Source: Mesorhizobium sp. M7A.F.Ca.US.006.01.1.1
GTDB taxonomy: Bacteria > Pseudomonadota > Alphaproteobacteria > Rhizobiales > Rhizobiaceae
DNA: 64,000 nt
Assembly: GCF_003997935.1 (NCBI RefSeq)
Contig: NZ_RZQL01000002.1
Location: forward strand, 33,382 to 97,381
Direction: 5' to 3'
In this document: piece by piece, positions 49,902 through 59,129 of the stretch
How positions within the stretch are numbered: position 1 is the first letter of the stretch
Layout of the letters: each line of letters begins with the position of its first letter
The notes under the pieces: generated by a model
Seen by the model: only the letters and a program-made list of their open reading frames with translations
Told to the model about the DNA's origin: nothing
The model's database searches: none
Made by a program: the position numbers and the translations under genes

Positions 49902-50666
49902 CTAGTCAGCCGTCCAGCCGCCATCGACCATTTGAGCCGTGCCGGTTACCAGGGCCGAGGCATCCGATGCGAGAAACAGGACAGGCCCCATAATGTCGGG
50001 TAGCTCGCCGACGCGGCCGAGCTTGATCTTATCTTCGATCCACTTCCTACGTTCGGGGTTCACAAATGTTCCCTCCGTAAGCGGCGTTCGAATGAATGTT
50101 GGACAGACAGTGTTGACCCGGATGCCGAACTTCCCCCATTCGATAGCCATCGCCTTAGTGAAGCCCTCGACGGCAAATTTGGAGGCGCAGTAAACAGCCC
50201 TGTCTTGCCCGCCCACATGGCCCATCTGGGACGACACATTGATTAGGGAGCCCGGTCTCCCCACCTCGATCAGACGGCCGGCCACGGCCTGGGTCAGGAA
50301 GAACGCGCCGCGGACATTGATCGCCATCACTGCATCATAGTCCTCAGGAGTGGCATCGAGCGCAGCGCTGTGCCGTGCGACGCCGGCGCTGTTGACCAGA
50401 ATGTCGAAGGGAAGCTCCGACGCCACCCATCTATGCACAGTGTGAACGTCAGCCACATCGATCGCTTTGTGTCGTGCGTCCCATCCCCTGTCTGCAAAGG
50501 CGCCGACCAAATTTACAAGCGCGCCTTCGGAACGGGCAGCTATCGTTACCGCTGCACCCGCTGCGGCCAGCGCGACTGCTGCCGCCATGCCAATGCCAGA
50601 GGTTGCACCTGTGACAAGGGCGCGTCGCCCGTCGAGCCGGAACGAGGGCGTCTGCGGCAAATCCAT
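49902..50666 (-). CDS. Short-chain dehydrogenase/reductase
   Basis: Oxidoreductase of 254 residues with TGATSGIGMAAAVAL, NSAGVARH, the active-site region SSQMGHVGGQDRAVYCASKF and the C-terminal GTAQMVDGGWTAD. GGAG precedes the ATG and the gene starts 6 bases after the HisD-like stop, so the two are co-expressed. It is the last gene of the 61640-49902 operon. In that context it could act on the keto or hydroxy product of the HisD-like enzyme. Confidence 0.92.
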   Translation of the reverse strand: MDLPQTPSFRLDGRRALVTGATSGIGMAAAVALAAAGAAVTIAARSEGALVNLVGAFADRGWDARHKAIDVADVHTVHRWVASELPFDILVNSAGVARHSAALDATPEDYDAVMAINVRGAFFLTQAVAGRLIEVGRPGSLINVSSQMGHVGGQDRAVYCASKFAVEGFTKAMAIEWGKFGIRVNTVCPTFIRTPLTEGTFVNPERRKWIEDKIKLGRVGELPDIMGPVLFLASDASALVTGTAQMVDGGWTAD

Positions 50667-50672
50667 TGTACT

Positions 50673-51983
50673 TTACTCCGCGGCGGTGCCGTATGGAACG
50701 TTTTGTCCTCCGTAACGCCGAACCCGTAGGTTGCACTGTTCTGCATGCGCGACGAAACCTTCCAGCATGCAGAGTCGCGACCCGTAGCGGCCGATAAGCG
50801 TAGCGGCTTCGTCGGTCACGATGCGCTGATAGCTGTGGGTCTTCAGGAATTTGCCAACCCAAAGCCCACCGGTGTAGCGGCCGGCCTTCTTTGTCGGCAA
50901 CGTGTGATTGGTACCGATCACCTTGTCGCCGTTCGCTACGTTTGTGCGGGGCCCAAGGAACAGAGCACCATAGCATTTCATGTTCTCGAGGAACCAATCA
51001 TCACGGTCGGTCATGACCTGCACGTGCTCGGAGGCGATGTCGTTGGCGACGGCCAGCATTTCATCATAGGTGTCGCATACGATCACCTCGCCATAGTTCT
51101 CCCAGCTGACGCGGGCGGTTTCGGCCGTCGGCAGGATCTGCAGAATGCGCTCGATTTCCTGCATCGTCTCTTCGGCCAATTTCTGGGAATTGGTGATGAG
51201 GACGCAGGGCGAGTTGTATCCATGCTCGGCCTGACCCAGCAGATCGGTCGCGCATATTTCGGCATCGACCGTCCGGTCGGCAATGACCATGGTTTCAGTC
51301 GGGCCTGCAAACAGGTCGATGCCGATGCGCCCGAACAATTGACGCTTGGCTTCCGCCACGAAGGCGTTGCCAGGACCGACGAGCATATGGACAGGTTTGA
51401 TGGTCTCAGTGCCGATCGCCAGCGCACCAATGGCCTGGATGCCACCGAGAACATAGATCTCATGGGCACCGCCGAAATGCATTGCAGCGATCACCCCGGG
51501 ATTGGGCTCACCCTTGAAGGGCGGCGTTGCCGCGACAATGCGCGGAACGCCTGCGACAGTTGCGGTCGCGACCGACATGTGCGCCGACGCAACCATGGGG
51601 AACTTCCCGCCAGGAACGTAACAGCCGACCGACTGAACCGGAATGTTCTTGTGGCCGAGAATGACGCCCGGAAGGGTCTCGACCTCGATATCGGTCATCG
51701 AAGCGCGCTGGGCCTTGGCGAATTTTGTGACCTGTTCCTGGGCGAAGCGTATATCCGCCATTTCCCGCGCCGAAAGCTTGCGCACCAGGCTCTCGATTTC
51801 TTCGTCTGACAGCCTGAAGCTCGCCGGTGTGTATTTGTCGAACTTCTCACTGAGCGCGCGGACCGCGGCATCGCCGTTTTTCTCGATCTCCCTCAGCGTA
51901 TCCTCGACCACAGAACGGACCTTGCTGTCTTCCTCGGCCCGCTCATTCTGCGACTTGCCGGTCTTGAGATATCTGACAGCCAT
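50673..51983 (-). CDS. HisD-family dehydrogenase, sulfopropanediol-dehydrogenase (HpsN)-like
   Basis: NAD-dependent zinc dehydrogenase of 436 residues in the histidinol dehydrogenase family, with [42 protein letters not shown] and [16 protein letters not shown]. The catalytic His region is ASEHVQVMT. It is not true HisD: there are no his genes nearby, and its pattern ([21 protein letters not shown]) resembles the HpsN group that oxidises dihydroxypropanesulfonate. GGAG lies 8 bases before the ATG. It probably oxidises a diol or amino alcohol released in this operon twice over to the acid. Confidence 0.85.
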   Translation of the reverse strand: MAVRYLKTGKSQNERAEEDSKVRSVVEDTLREIEKNGDAAVRALSEKFDKYTPASFRLSDEEIESLVRKLSAREMADIRFAQEQVTKFAKAQRASMTDIEVETLPGVILGHKNIPVQSVGCYVPGGKFPMVASAHMSVATATVAGVPRIVAATPPFKGEPNPGVIAAMHFGGAHEIYVLGGIQAIGALAIGTETIKPVHMLVGPGNAFVAEAKRQLFGRIGIDLFAGPTETMVIADRTVDAEICATDLLGQAEHGYNSPCVLITNSQKLAEETMQEIERILQILPTAETARVSWENYGEVIVCDTYDEMLAVANDIASEHVQVMTDRDDWFLENMKCYGALFLGPRTNVANGDKVIGTNHTLPTKKAGRYTGGLWVGKFLKTHSYQRIVTDEAATLIGRYGSRLCMLEGFVAHAEQCNLRVRRYGGQNVPYGTAAE

Positions 51984-52011
51984 TTTGTTCTCCGATAGCC
52001 CTATCTTTAGG

Positions 52012-52030
52012 ACGCCCGTGGATCGGGCGT
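52012..52030 (-). promoter_or_regulatory. Hairpin between the ATPase and HisD-like genes
   Basis: ACGCCCG and CGGGCGT form a 7-base stem with a 5-base loop in a 142-base spacer, with CCTAAAGATAGG, a second small dyad, next to it. It may be a weak terminator or an RNA-processing site that lets the last two genes be expressed separately. Confidence 0.35.
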
Positions 52031-52125
52031 TGCGTTTGAATTCCTATGGCCGCTGACCCTGCAGCCATCGGATCGTCTTTCCATTCTTATGCGTGCGGTC
52101 GAAAGGCAGGGCTTGCGCCCCAGCC

Positions 52126-53646
52126 TCAAAACAGCGCCGCGTAAAGAATCTTGTCCTGTGTCGCCTCAGCGGCCGAGAATTCCTCGACAACCTGTCCGCG
52201 CCGCGCCACCAGGATGCGGTCGCCAAGCGACATGACCTCCGGGATGTATGAGGAGATGACCAGGACAGCGACGCCGCTGTCGGCAAGATCGCGAATGAAC
52301 TTATGGATTTCGGGAATTGCGCCGACATCGACGCCCTGTGTCGGCTCGTCGAAGATGACCACCTTCGGATTCTGGACCAGCGACTTTGCGATCACGACCT
52401 TTTGCTGGTTGCCACCGGACAGTTCGACCACGCGCGCGTCACCCGATATAGCCCGGATGGACAGTCTCTTCGTCCACTCCTTTGACATCTTCTGCGCCAT
52501 GTCACGTTCGACGAGCGGCTTTCGACCCGCATTCGACGCAAGGAACCCGGAATAGATGTTGTCTGTGATCGACATTGTGTCGAAAAAGCCGTTCTGCTTG
52601 CGGTCTTCGGTGATGTAAGCAATGCCGTCATGCACCGCCTGGGGCGGCACACGATATCGGATTAGCTTGTCGCCAAGCAGGATTCGCCCACCATTGATGT
52701 ACCGGCGCTTCAACGCGCCCGAAATGATCTTGGCGATCTCTGTCCGCCCCGAGCCCACCAGACCGAAGAGCGCGGTGACTTCCCCCTTAGTGATCGAAAA
52801 CGACATGTTCCTGACCACACTTCCCATCGTAACGTTCTCGACCGTCAGAACCCTTTCGGCTGGCAACTTCTCCTCGGTGCTCTGGACCTGGTTCCTCACC
52901 GGCACGAAGCCGGTCTCTCGGCCAACCATGAGGCGGACAATCTCATCGCGCGTGAACCCGCTTGTCGGCCCCGTTTTGATCAGCTCGCCGTCACGCATGA
53001 TGGTGACGCGGTCGGAGATCTTCTCCACTTCCTCAAGGGCGTGAGAAATGTAGATAATGCCGGTACCGCGCCGGCGCAGATCGCGAACGAGGTTGAAGAA
53101 GTGCTTCTTCTCGCTCGGAGTCAAAGTGGCGGTCGGCTCGTCGAAGATAATTATGCGCGCCTTGTGATAGACAGCGCGCGCGATCTCAACCATCTGGCGC
53201 TGCGCGGCGCTGAGACTGCCTCCGAGCGCAGTCGGATCGACGTTGAAGTTCATTGACTGCAGGTGTGCCTGGATCTCCTTGTTGAGCGTTCTCAGGCGAA
53301 TGAACCGGCTCTCGACCCCAAGCTGGATATTCTGAGCCACCGACATGGTCGGCACCAGGCTGGTCTCTTGATAGACCATGGCCACACCGGCATCCAACGC
53401 GTCTTTAGGATTGGTCAGTTCGACCTTCGCGCCGAAGAGTTCGATACTGCCTTCGGACGGTCGCACCGCACCTGCAACCGCCTTGGATAGCGTCGATTTT
53501 CCGGCTCCGTTTTCGCCGACCAGCGCGTGGATTTCGCCGGACTTCAGGTCGAAATTGACCGACTTTATGGCGTAGTTGGAGCCATAGATCTTGGAAAGGT
53601 CGCGACAGCGCAGAATGACTGACCCAATTTCGGGAGCGCTCGTCAT
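52126..53646 (-). CDS. ABC transporter tandem ATPase, ribose (RbsA) type
   Basis: ATP-binding protein of 506 residues with two ATPase domains. The first has Walker A GENGAGKST near 46-54, signature LSAAQRQMVEIARAVY and Walker B IIIFDEPTATLT. The second has the usual degenerate Walker A (LVGSGRTE near 294), LSGGNQQKVVIAKSLV and VIFDEPTQGVDVGA. It energises the two permeases encoded upstream. Its C-terminus closely resembles that of the ATPase at 63687 (SSYIPEVMSLGDR against SSYLPEIMSLSDR), so the two come from one duplicated transporter lineage. The start overlaps the stop of the SMP-30-like gene. Confidence 0.93.
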   Translation of the reverse strand: MTSAPEIGSVILRCRDLSKIYGSNYAIKSVNFDLKSGEIHALVGENGAGKSTLSKAVAGAVRPSEGSIELFGAKVELTNPKDALDAGVAMVYQETSLVPTMSVAQNIQLGVESRFIRLRTLNKEIQAHLQSMNFNVDPTALGGSLSAAQRQMVEIARAVYHKARIIIFDEPTATLTPSEKKHFFNLVRDLRRRGTGIIYISHALEEVEKISDRVTIMRDGELIKTGPTSGFTRDEIVRLMVGRETGFVPVRNQVQSTEEKLPAERVLTVENVTMGSVVRNMSFSITKGEVTALFGLVGSGRTEIAKIISGALKRRYINGGRILLGDKLIRYRVPPQAVHDGIAYITEDRKQNGFFDTMSITDNIYSGFLASNAGRKPLVERDMAQKMSKEWTKRLSIRAISGDARVVELSGGNQQKVVIAKSLVQNPKVVIFDEPTQGVDVGAIPEIHKFIRDLADSGVAVLVISSYIPEVMSLGDRILVARRGQVVEEFSAAEATQDKILYAALF

Positions 53647-54767
53647 TTGCTCAAAACCTCCTCATCGGCATGAACCAGCTTGCCGTTTCCGGCAGAGAGA
53701 ATGAAAAGCGAATGCTTGTTCGGTGACGCGATGCCGGTGATGCCATGACGCTTTCCGTCCGCACGGCTGTGCATGCTCTTTACTGGCTGGAAATGACGGT
53801 CGAGCTTGGCTACCAACCCATACGAGTAAGGCGGAGAGAACGGCTTCTTCATGCCGACCTGCTTGATCGCACCAAGCTGAAGGGCCTCGCGATAGTCGTC
53901 ACTGGTTGCCATGGCCGGAGCCACCCAATATCTGGGAGGTACCGTCTCAAGCATTTCCTTCAGGAATTCTTTCTCGCGCAGGACAAACTCGATTAGCGGA
54001 TTCCTCAGCGCGAACAGGGCCAGCCAATATCCGCCGCCTTCGATTGGTTGGATTCGCGAGGGATATCCCGGTAGGTTTCCAAGGACCACCTTTGGCCCGG
54101 TCCTTTCAGAGCCCGAAACATCGACCGCCAGCAGTCTGTGCTTCCAGCTTTCACTGACCATCACCGAGCTGTCGTCGATCTCGCAAACACCGAAAGGCCA
54201 GGCGAGCTTGTCGCGCAGCGTCTTGACCGCTCCCGTCGCCCAGTAGAGTTTCAGAAGTCTACCCGTTTCGCCCGAACGCATGAGGTCTTCCACCCATTGC
54301 TCGGGACCGAACTTTGTCGAACCGTCGGTAAGGTACACATTTCCATCGCGACCGATCGCGATGGAGGTGATGCATTTCATCGGCCCAGTGTCAGAGTTTA
54401 CGAGCGTGCTGCGCGACCCGTCGGGCGCGATAACTTCGATCCCGTTGCCGGCGATCGCCACGATCAGACTGCCGTCCGGATGGCGACACATGGCGCCCGC
54501 ACGGCCTCCTACCTTATGGACCGTACTTCTAACCGGGCAGAACCAGCTTCCGCCGATCCGATAGATCCTGTCCCCAGCCGAAACCCACGGCTTGCCGTAC
54601 TTGTCCACGATGACATCGTCGGGATGCTCGAGAGTGCGGTCGACCATGGCGCAGTCGCCGATGAGTTCGTTCTGCTTCCACGGGCCATCAAGGGTGCGGA
54701 TTTCCGGCTCGTCCTTCTCGCCCATTATATGCGTGCGGAAGATCTCCGGCAGATTGAAGATGCTCAT
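53643..54767 (-). CDS. SMP-30/gluconolactonase-like beta-propeller protein
   Basis: Protein of 374 residues with repeats typical of six-bladed lactonase/strictosidine-synthase propellers, for example HPDDVIVDKYGKPWVSAGDR, CRHPDGSLIVAI, SIAIGRDGNVYLTDGS and KVVLGNLPGYPSRIQP. No signal peptide is seen, so it should act in the cytoplasm. The ATG at 54767 overlaps the previous stop (ATGA) and follows GGGAGG; the longer frame to 54980 lies inside the fusion gene. It is related to the propeller half of the upstream fusion protein. A lactone or ester hydrolase role is likely. Confidence 0.85.
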   Translation of the reverse strand: MSIFNLPEIFRTHIMGEKDEPEIRTLDGPWKQNELIGDCAMVDRTLEHPDDVIVDKYGKPWVSAGDRIYRIGGSWFCPVRSTVHKVGGRAGAMCRHPDGSLIVAIAGNGIEVIAPDGSRSTLVNSDTGPMKCITSIAIGRDGNVYLTDGSTKFGPEQWVEDLMRSGETGRLLKLYWATGAVKTLRDKLAWPFGVCEIDDSSVMVSESWKHRLLAVDVSGSERTGPKVVLGNLPGYPSRIQPIEGGGYWLALFALRNPLIEFVLREKEFLKEMLETVPPRYWVAPAMATSDDYREALQLGAIKQVGMKKPFSPPYSYGLVAKLDRHFQPVKSMHSRADGKRHGITGIASPNKHSLFILSAGNGKLVHADEEVLSK

Positions 54768-56935
54768 TCCATGCCTCCCCAGCGCTCGGAATGCGCGGTC
54801 CAGCTCTTGTTGGCCGATGGCAGATCCACGCGCCCGATGCGCACGTTGAAAATGCCGCCGACATAGAGGTGGCCACGATCCTCGACCGCCGACGTGATTG
54901 TCGAATAAGCCTGTTTCGTCCCGCCCAGATCCCAAAGCGTCTCGACTGGTTGACCATCCTTGGACAGCTTGACGATGCATCCCGCGTTAAAGTTGGGTAG
55001 CAGCCAGTTGTCGACCGGCAGCCTGCGGGTCATCCGCTTGCGGAAGCTGGGCATGCGCATCGCGATGTCGGATACTTTCGTCCGCATTGCGACCATCGCA
55101 ACCCAGAAGCCACCATCGGAACTGGGATTGATGTTGTCGGGATAACCCGGCAGGTCGTCTACAACGACCTCCTTGCGACCGGCTTTTGGGCCGGCGAAAT
55201 AATAGCGCGAGATCCGGCACAGCCAGGTCTCACTGTATAGGAAAGACTGTCCGCCGCGCTCGATGCATATTCCGCCGGGGTGTACGATGCCATTGAGCGT
55301 CGTACGCGTCTTCCCAGTCTTCGGGTCGTAGGAGAGGATGCGGCCGTTGGGCCGGGCTTCAATGGAGTCAAGGAGCCACTCGTCCATGTTGTAGCGCGTA
55401 GACCCTTCGGTAAAGTAGATCATTCCGTCCTCGGCGATATCCAGATCATCGAGCATGAGCAGTCTGGAATCGTCCTTGACGCGACCGACCGTTCTCGGTG
55501 TCTCGTCGGCGAGGCGCTTCATCGATGCGTCCGGCGCAACGGACATTAGCCCGATGCCCGCCACGCAGACGATCAGATTGCCGCCCTTGTCGAAAGCGAG
55601 CCCACGAACTTGGCCACCCGTGCGGCAGAAAACCTCGCGATCGTGCAGCGCGGGGCCCGAATAGCGCATGATCAGTCCGGTGCTGGTACCAGTATAGACG
55701 CGCTGTTGGTCGTCGATCGCGACATCTTCGGGCGCCACCAGCCTTAGCTGCCGGTCGTCCATGATGAAGTCTTCCTGCCCGGTGAAGTCGCGGCCGTGGA
55801 AACCGACTTTCATGATGCCCATGAGCGCGTTGTTCGGCCGGAAGACGGTCTCCTTACGAAAGTCAGTCTCCACCTCGTTCGAAAACCTGACGGCAGTCGG
55901 CACCGTGTAGAAAAGGTCGACGACCTTCCAGACGTGTTTCAGCCATTTGACGTCGGCCGCCACCGCGAGAAGAAGGAGCAAGCCCAGGAAGAACGAACTG
56001 CCGCCACCCGTCACCCCGACACGCACCAGCGTATTCGTAACAATCATGATCGTGACGATGCCCAGCGCGATGCGGCCGGTCGAACCCTTTCCGCCGGAAA
56101 GGCTGACACCGCCCAGCACGACCGCCGTGAGGGCAAGGATTTCCCAGCCGACGCCGGTATCTGAACCGGCACTGTTTAGACGTGCGGCATAGAAGACTGC
56201 GCCAACTGCGCATAGCATGCCCGATACGACGTAGGACACGAATACGACGGTGCGGATCGGCACACCTGCATGGCGCGCCGCGCGGCGTCCGGCACCGACC
56301 GATGTCAGCCGCCAGCCATATTTGGAGCGGGTGATCAGCAAGTGCCCCGCGATGCAGGTCCCGGCAAAGACAAGGATATTGAACGGAATACCTAGGACAC
56401 TTCCATAGCCGATGTAGTCCCACACAGGGTCGACATTGCCCGATGAGGCGATGGCGACGCCATACTTTTCGAGAAGGAGCCGAACCGTGGCAAAACCGAT
56501 GATCAGGGTCGCCATCGTCGTCAGGAACGAGCGTGCCCTCAGGATGCCTACCAGAAAGCCGTTTACGGCTCCAAGCACAGCGCCTGCGACGAGACAAACT
56601 CCTACGATCGCCAACGAATTGAGGCCTGTGATATAAAACAGATACAGTGCGAGAAGGTTGATGAGAGCGAACAGCGCGCCCACACTGAGATCAACGCCTC
56701 CGCCTATCAAGACGATGCCCATGGCCAAGCCCACGAATGCGAACTCGCCGAACTGCCGGAGCGTCGTGGCCAGATTGTCGGGCTCCAGATAGCCCGGGAT
56801 AATGCTAACCGTGATCGCGGCGACAACGACGAAAACGACCCATGGAATGAGTGTCTCCATCCAGCGTTTGCTGAGAACCTCAGCAACGAAGATGCGCAGG
56901 GACCATTTGCTTTGCCCGTTCATGGCGTCCAACAT
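54764..56935 (-). CDS. ABC permease fused to an SMP-30-like beta-propeller
   Basis: Single protein of 723 residues in one unbroken frame. Residues 1-335 are an RbsC-type permease with the family motif LIGGGVDLSVGALFA near 76-90 and the conserved LSGGKGS near 279. Residues 336-390 form a polar linker. Residues 395-723 are a lactonase/strictosidine-synthase-like propeller (LVAPEDVAIDDQQRVYTGTS, GLAFDKGGNLIVCVAGIGLM, DDLDIAEDGMIYFTEGSTRY, DDLPGYPDNINPSSDGGFW). RbsC-like permeases have a cytoplasmic C-terminus, so the propeller would sit at the transporter exit inside the cell. AGGA precedes the ATG at 56935; a second ATG is at 56923. Confidence 0.93.
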   Translation of the reverse strand: MLDAMNGQSKWSLRIFVAEVLSKRWMETLIPWVVFVVVAAITVSIIPGYLEPDNLATTLRQFGEFAFVGLAMGIVLIGGGVDLSVGALFALINLLALYLFYITGLNSLAIVGVCLVAGAVLGAVNGFLVGILRARSFLTTMATLIIGFATVRLLLEKYGVAIASSGNVDPVWDYIGYGSVLGIPFNILVFAGTCIAGHLLITRSKYGWRLTSVGAGRRAARHAGVPIRTVVFVSYVVSGMLCAVGAVFYAARLNSAGSDTGVGWEILALTAVVLGGVSLSGGKGSTGRIALGIVTIMIVTNTLVRVGVTGGGSSFFLGLLLLLAVAADVKWLKHVWKVVDLFYTVPTAVRFSNEVETDFRKETVFRPNNALMGIMKVGFHGRDFTGQEDFIMDDRQLRLVAPEDVAIDDQQRVYTGTSTGLIMRYSGPALHDREVFCRTGGQVRGLAFDKGGNLIVCVAGIGLMSVAPDASMKRLADETPRTVGRVKDDSRLLMLDDLDIAEDGMIYFTEGSTRYNMDEWLLDSIEARPNGRILSYDPKTGKTRTTLNGIVHPGGICIERGGQSFLYSETWLCRISRYYFAGPKAGRKEVVVDDLPGYPDNINPSSDGGFWVAMVAMRTKVSDIAMRMPSFRKRMTRRLPVDNWLLPNFNAGCIVKLSKDGQPVETLWDLGGTKQAYSTITSAVEDRGHLYVGGIFNVRIGRVDLPSANKSWTAHSERWGGME

Positions 56936-57021
56936 GCTTCCTCAACTGCGCCAGCCTCTTCGCTTGCTGAACAAGCTGGCGCCTTACTTCTTTTGCCTAG
57001 CTATTGGTTTGGTGACGGTTC

Positions 57022-58035
57022 TTACTGGTTGGGCAGGTCGTAGCAGAGCGAACGAGAATAGTTCTCCTTCGTCCAAACGCTGACCGGAGTGTATACGGCC
57101 ATCTCAACTGCCCCCGGCTTCTGACCCGACTGGAGGATAAGGCTAATGGTGGTCATCAGATCCTGTCCCTGCTGAAGGGTATGCGTGTCCCAATATCTGT
57201 CGAACATGCCGGCGTCCCAGCTGTCGCAAGCCATGCGCTGTCCGCCGCCGGTCGTGTACAGGAGGACTTTGCCCTGCTGACCAGCAGCCTTGATGGCCTG
57301 TGCCGCGCCAAGCGCCATAACATCGAAGAAGTCGTAGACGCCGCACAAGTCTGGATTCTGCTGCAGGGCCGTCTGGGTGATGTCGCGGGACTTGTTGGCG
57401 TCGTAATCGCCGGCCTGGTTCGAGACGATCTTGATCTCCGGATGCTTCTCGAAGATTTCCATCGCCCCGCCAAGCTCCTGCAGGCTGGCCGCATTGGTGA
57501 GCTCGCCTTGCACGATCGAAATCTTGCCGCTCTTCCCTTTCTGGGGCGAGCAGGCCTCGACCAGGTCCGCAGCAATCTCACGCCCCACGCGCCGGTAGTC
57601 GGCTCCGACATAGGCGTCGGATATCTGGTTCGAGACCAGGTTGAGCTGGACGACGTAGATGCCGGCCTGCTGTGCCTGACGGATCTGGCGCGCCAAAAGC
57701 TGCACGTTCAGATTATGGATCACCAGGACGTCCGGCTTCTCCTGGATCAGAGCCTGGACGGCCTGCGACTGAGCGGTCGTGCTCCAGTTAGGATCTCGGG
57801 TAACGAACTTCATTCCAAGACGCGCGGCCTCTTCCTTCATGACGTGCGCCCAGCCGTCAGTCAAGAACATGCCATAGGACATTGGAACGAAAGCGATCGT
57901 CTTGCCTTGCAGTGCGGTCGTGAACTTGTTGAATAACCGCACGTCGGGGGTCTCGTCCGCACGGGCACCAACCGCCATTGTCATCATCGATATTGCCGTG
58001 ACGATACTTCCTATGGATTTCAAACTGAATTTCAT
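57022..58035 (-). CDS. ABC transporter substrate-binding protein, ribose (RbsB) type
   Basis: Periplasmic binding protein of 337 residues. It has a signal peptide (MKFSLKSIGSIVTAISMMTM, cleavage near ARA about residue 26) and a Peripla_BP_4 pattern (TIAFVPMSYGMFLTDGWAHV, VLVIHNLNVQLLARQIRQAQ). The ATG at 58035 follows GGGAGGTGATC. Cysteines at CSPQKGK, LCGVYDFF and the C-terminus may matter for the fold. It lies between the two permease genes of the operon. Ligand unknown; the enzymes suggest a lactone-, ester- or amide-containing compound. Confidence 0.92.
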   Translation of the reverse strand: MKFSLKSIGSIVTAISMMTMAVGARADETPDVRLFNKFTTALQGKTIAFVPMSYGMFLTDGWAHVMKEEAARLGMKFVTRDPNWSTTAQSQAVQALIQEKPDVLVIHNLNVQLLARQIRQAQQAGIYVVQLNLVSNQISDAYVGADYRRVGREIAADLVEACSPQKGKSGKISIVQGELTNAASLQELGGAMEIFEKHPEIKIVSNQAGDYDANKSRDITQTALQQNPDLCGVYDFFDVMALGAAQAIKAAGQQGKVLLYTTGGGQRMACDSWDAGMFDRYWDTHTLQQGQDLMTTISLILQSGQKPGAVEMAVYTPVSVWTKENYSRSLCYDLPNQ

Positions 58036-58080
58036 GATCACCTCCCATTGTTGCAAGCCAGTATTGCAGCCCAATTCGAA

Positions 58081-59058
58081 CTACATCGTCTCTCCCTGGC
58101 GGGCTGTTTCCTCATCGAAAGGATGTAGAAATCCATCGATCAATATCGCAGCCAAGAGTACGAAACCTTTGACGATATTTTGTACGTCGTTGTTGATATT
58201 CATGATGGTCATGCCGTTAAGGATCGTGCCGATCAGGAGTGTTCCGATAATCACGCTCAGCATGCTTCCTCGGCCGCCAACCAGACTTATCCCACCTAAA
58301 ATGACGACAAGGATGACGTCGAAGACCATGGTGCCCTGCGCGACATTGACGTTCACGCTCGAAACGTTGCCGAGCATGATGATGCCAGCAACGAACGCCG
58401 TTCCGCCGCATAACGTGTAGGAAATCAGCGTGATCGGCCGCACGGGCAGACCGGCAAGCTTTGCGGCTTCAGGATTGGCGCCCATCGCATAAAGGATGCG
58501 GCCAACTCTGGTCGTCGTCAGCAAAATCGCGCCGAGGACGAGCACAAGGAAAAAGCTCCACACGGCAAGCGGGAGTCCAAGAAAATTGGTGAGGCCAAGC
58601 GCGTTGATGATCCGGCCTGATTCTGGCAAATACTGGATGTCATTCGACAGCAAGAATAGTCGCGATCCACCGGTGACGAGAATGCCGGTAGCAAGAGTTG
58701 CAAACAAGGCAGGCACCTCGACGAAGGCAACCAGCCAGCCGTTTACAAACCCCGTCAGGAGCGCCATGCACAACCCCGTGGCGATGGCGACTTGTGGCGA
58801 ATGGCCATCCCGCAGAAGCTGAACCACCAGACCGACGCTAACGACCATGTTGGCCACGATGCTCAGATCAAGTCCGCGGCCGATCACGACGACTGCAAGA
58901 CCGACCCCCAAGATGCCCAAGATCGCGACCCGCATGAACAAATTCGAGATATTCTCGATCGTCAGAAAGCCATTGAGGAACACCGAAAGAAGCACAACTA
59001 TTACGATCGTGCAGGAAAGGACGATGATCTCTTGCCCCTTGAATGCAGCCCTTAACAT
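58081..59058 (-). CDS. ABC transporter permease, ribose (RbsC) type
   Basis: Inner-membrane protein of 325 residues with eight to ten hydrophobic segments, the motif VIGRGLDLSIVANMVVSVGL near residues 55-75 and LGGISLVGGRGS near 250. The ATG at 59058 with GGGAAA upstream is chosen; the open frame to 59274 lies partly in the amidohydrolase gene. It is the second permease, partner of the permease-propeller fusion. Confidence 0.92.
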   Translation of the reverse strand: MLRAAFKGQEIIVLSCTIVIVVLLSVFLNGFLTIENISNLFMRVAILGILGVGLAVVVIGRGLDLSIVANMVVSVGLVVQLLRDGHSPQVAIATGLCMALLTGFVNGWLVAFVEVPALFATLATGILVTGGSRLFLLSNDIQYLPESGRIINALGLTNFLGLPLAVWSFFLVLVLGAILLTTTRVGRILYAMGANPEAAKLAGLPVRPITLISYTLCGGTAFVAGIIMLGNVSSVNVNVAQGTMVFDVILVVILGGISLVGGRGSMLSVIIGTLLIGTILNGMTIMNINNDVQNIVKGFVLLAAILIDGFLHPFDEETARQGETM

Positions 59059-59129
59059 GCAGTCATTTCCCTTTTCTTGAAGCGATAACCACGGCCTGCC
59101 GGATCCAGGGATTCGGTCATCTGCAACAC

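Noticed and set aside
50673..51983. True histidinol dehydrogenase (hisD)
   Set aside because: No other histidine genes are nearby and the operon context is catabolic; the sequence pattern fits the HpsN-like branch better.
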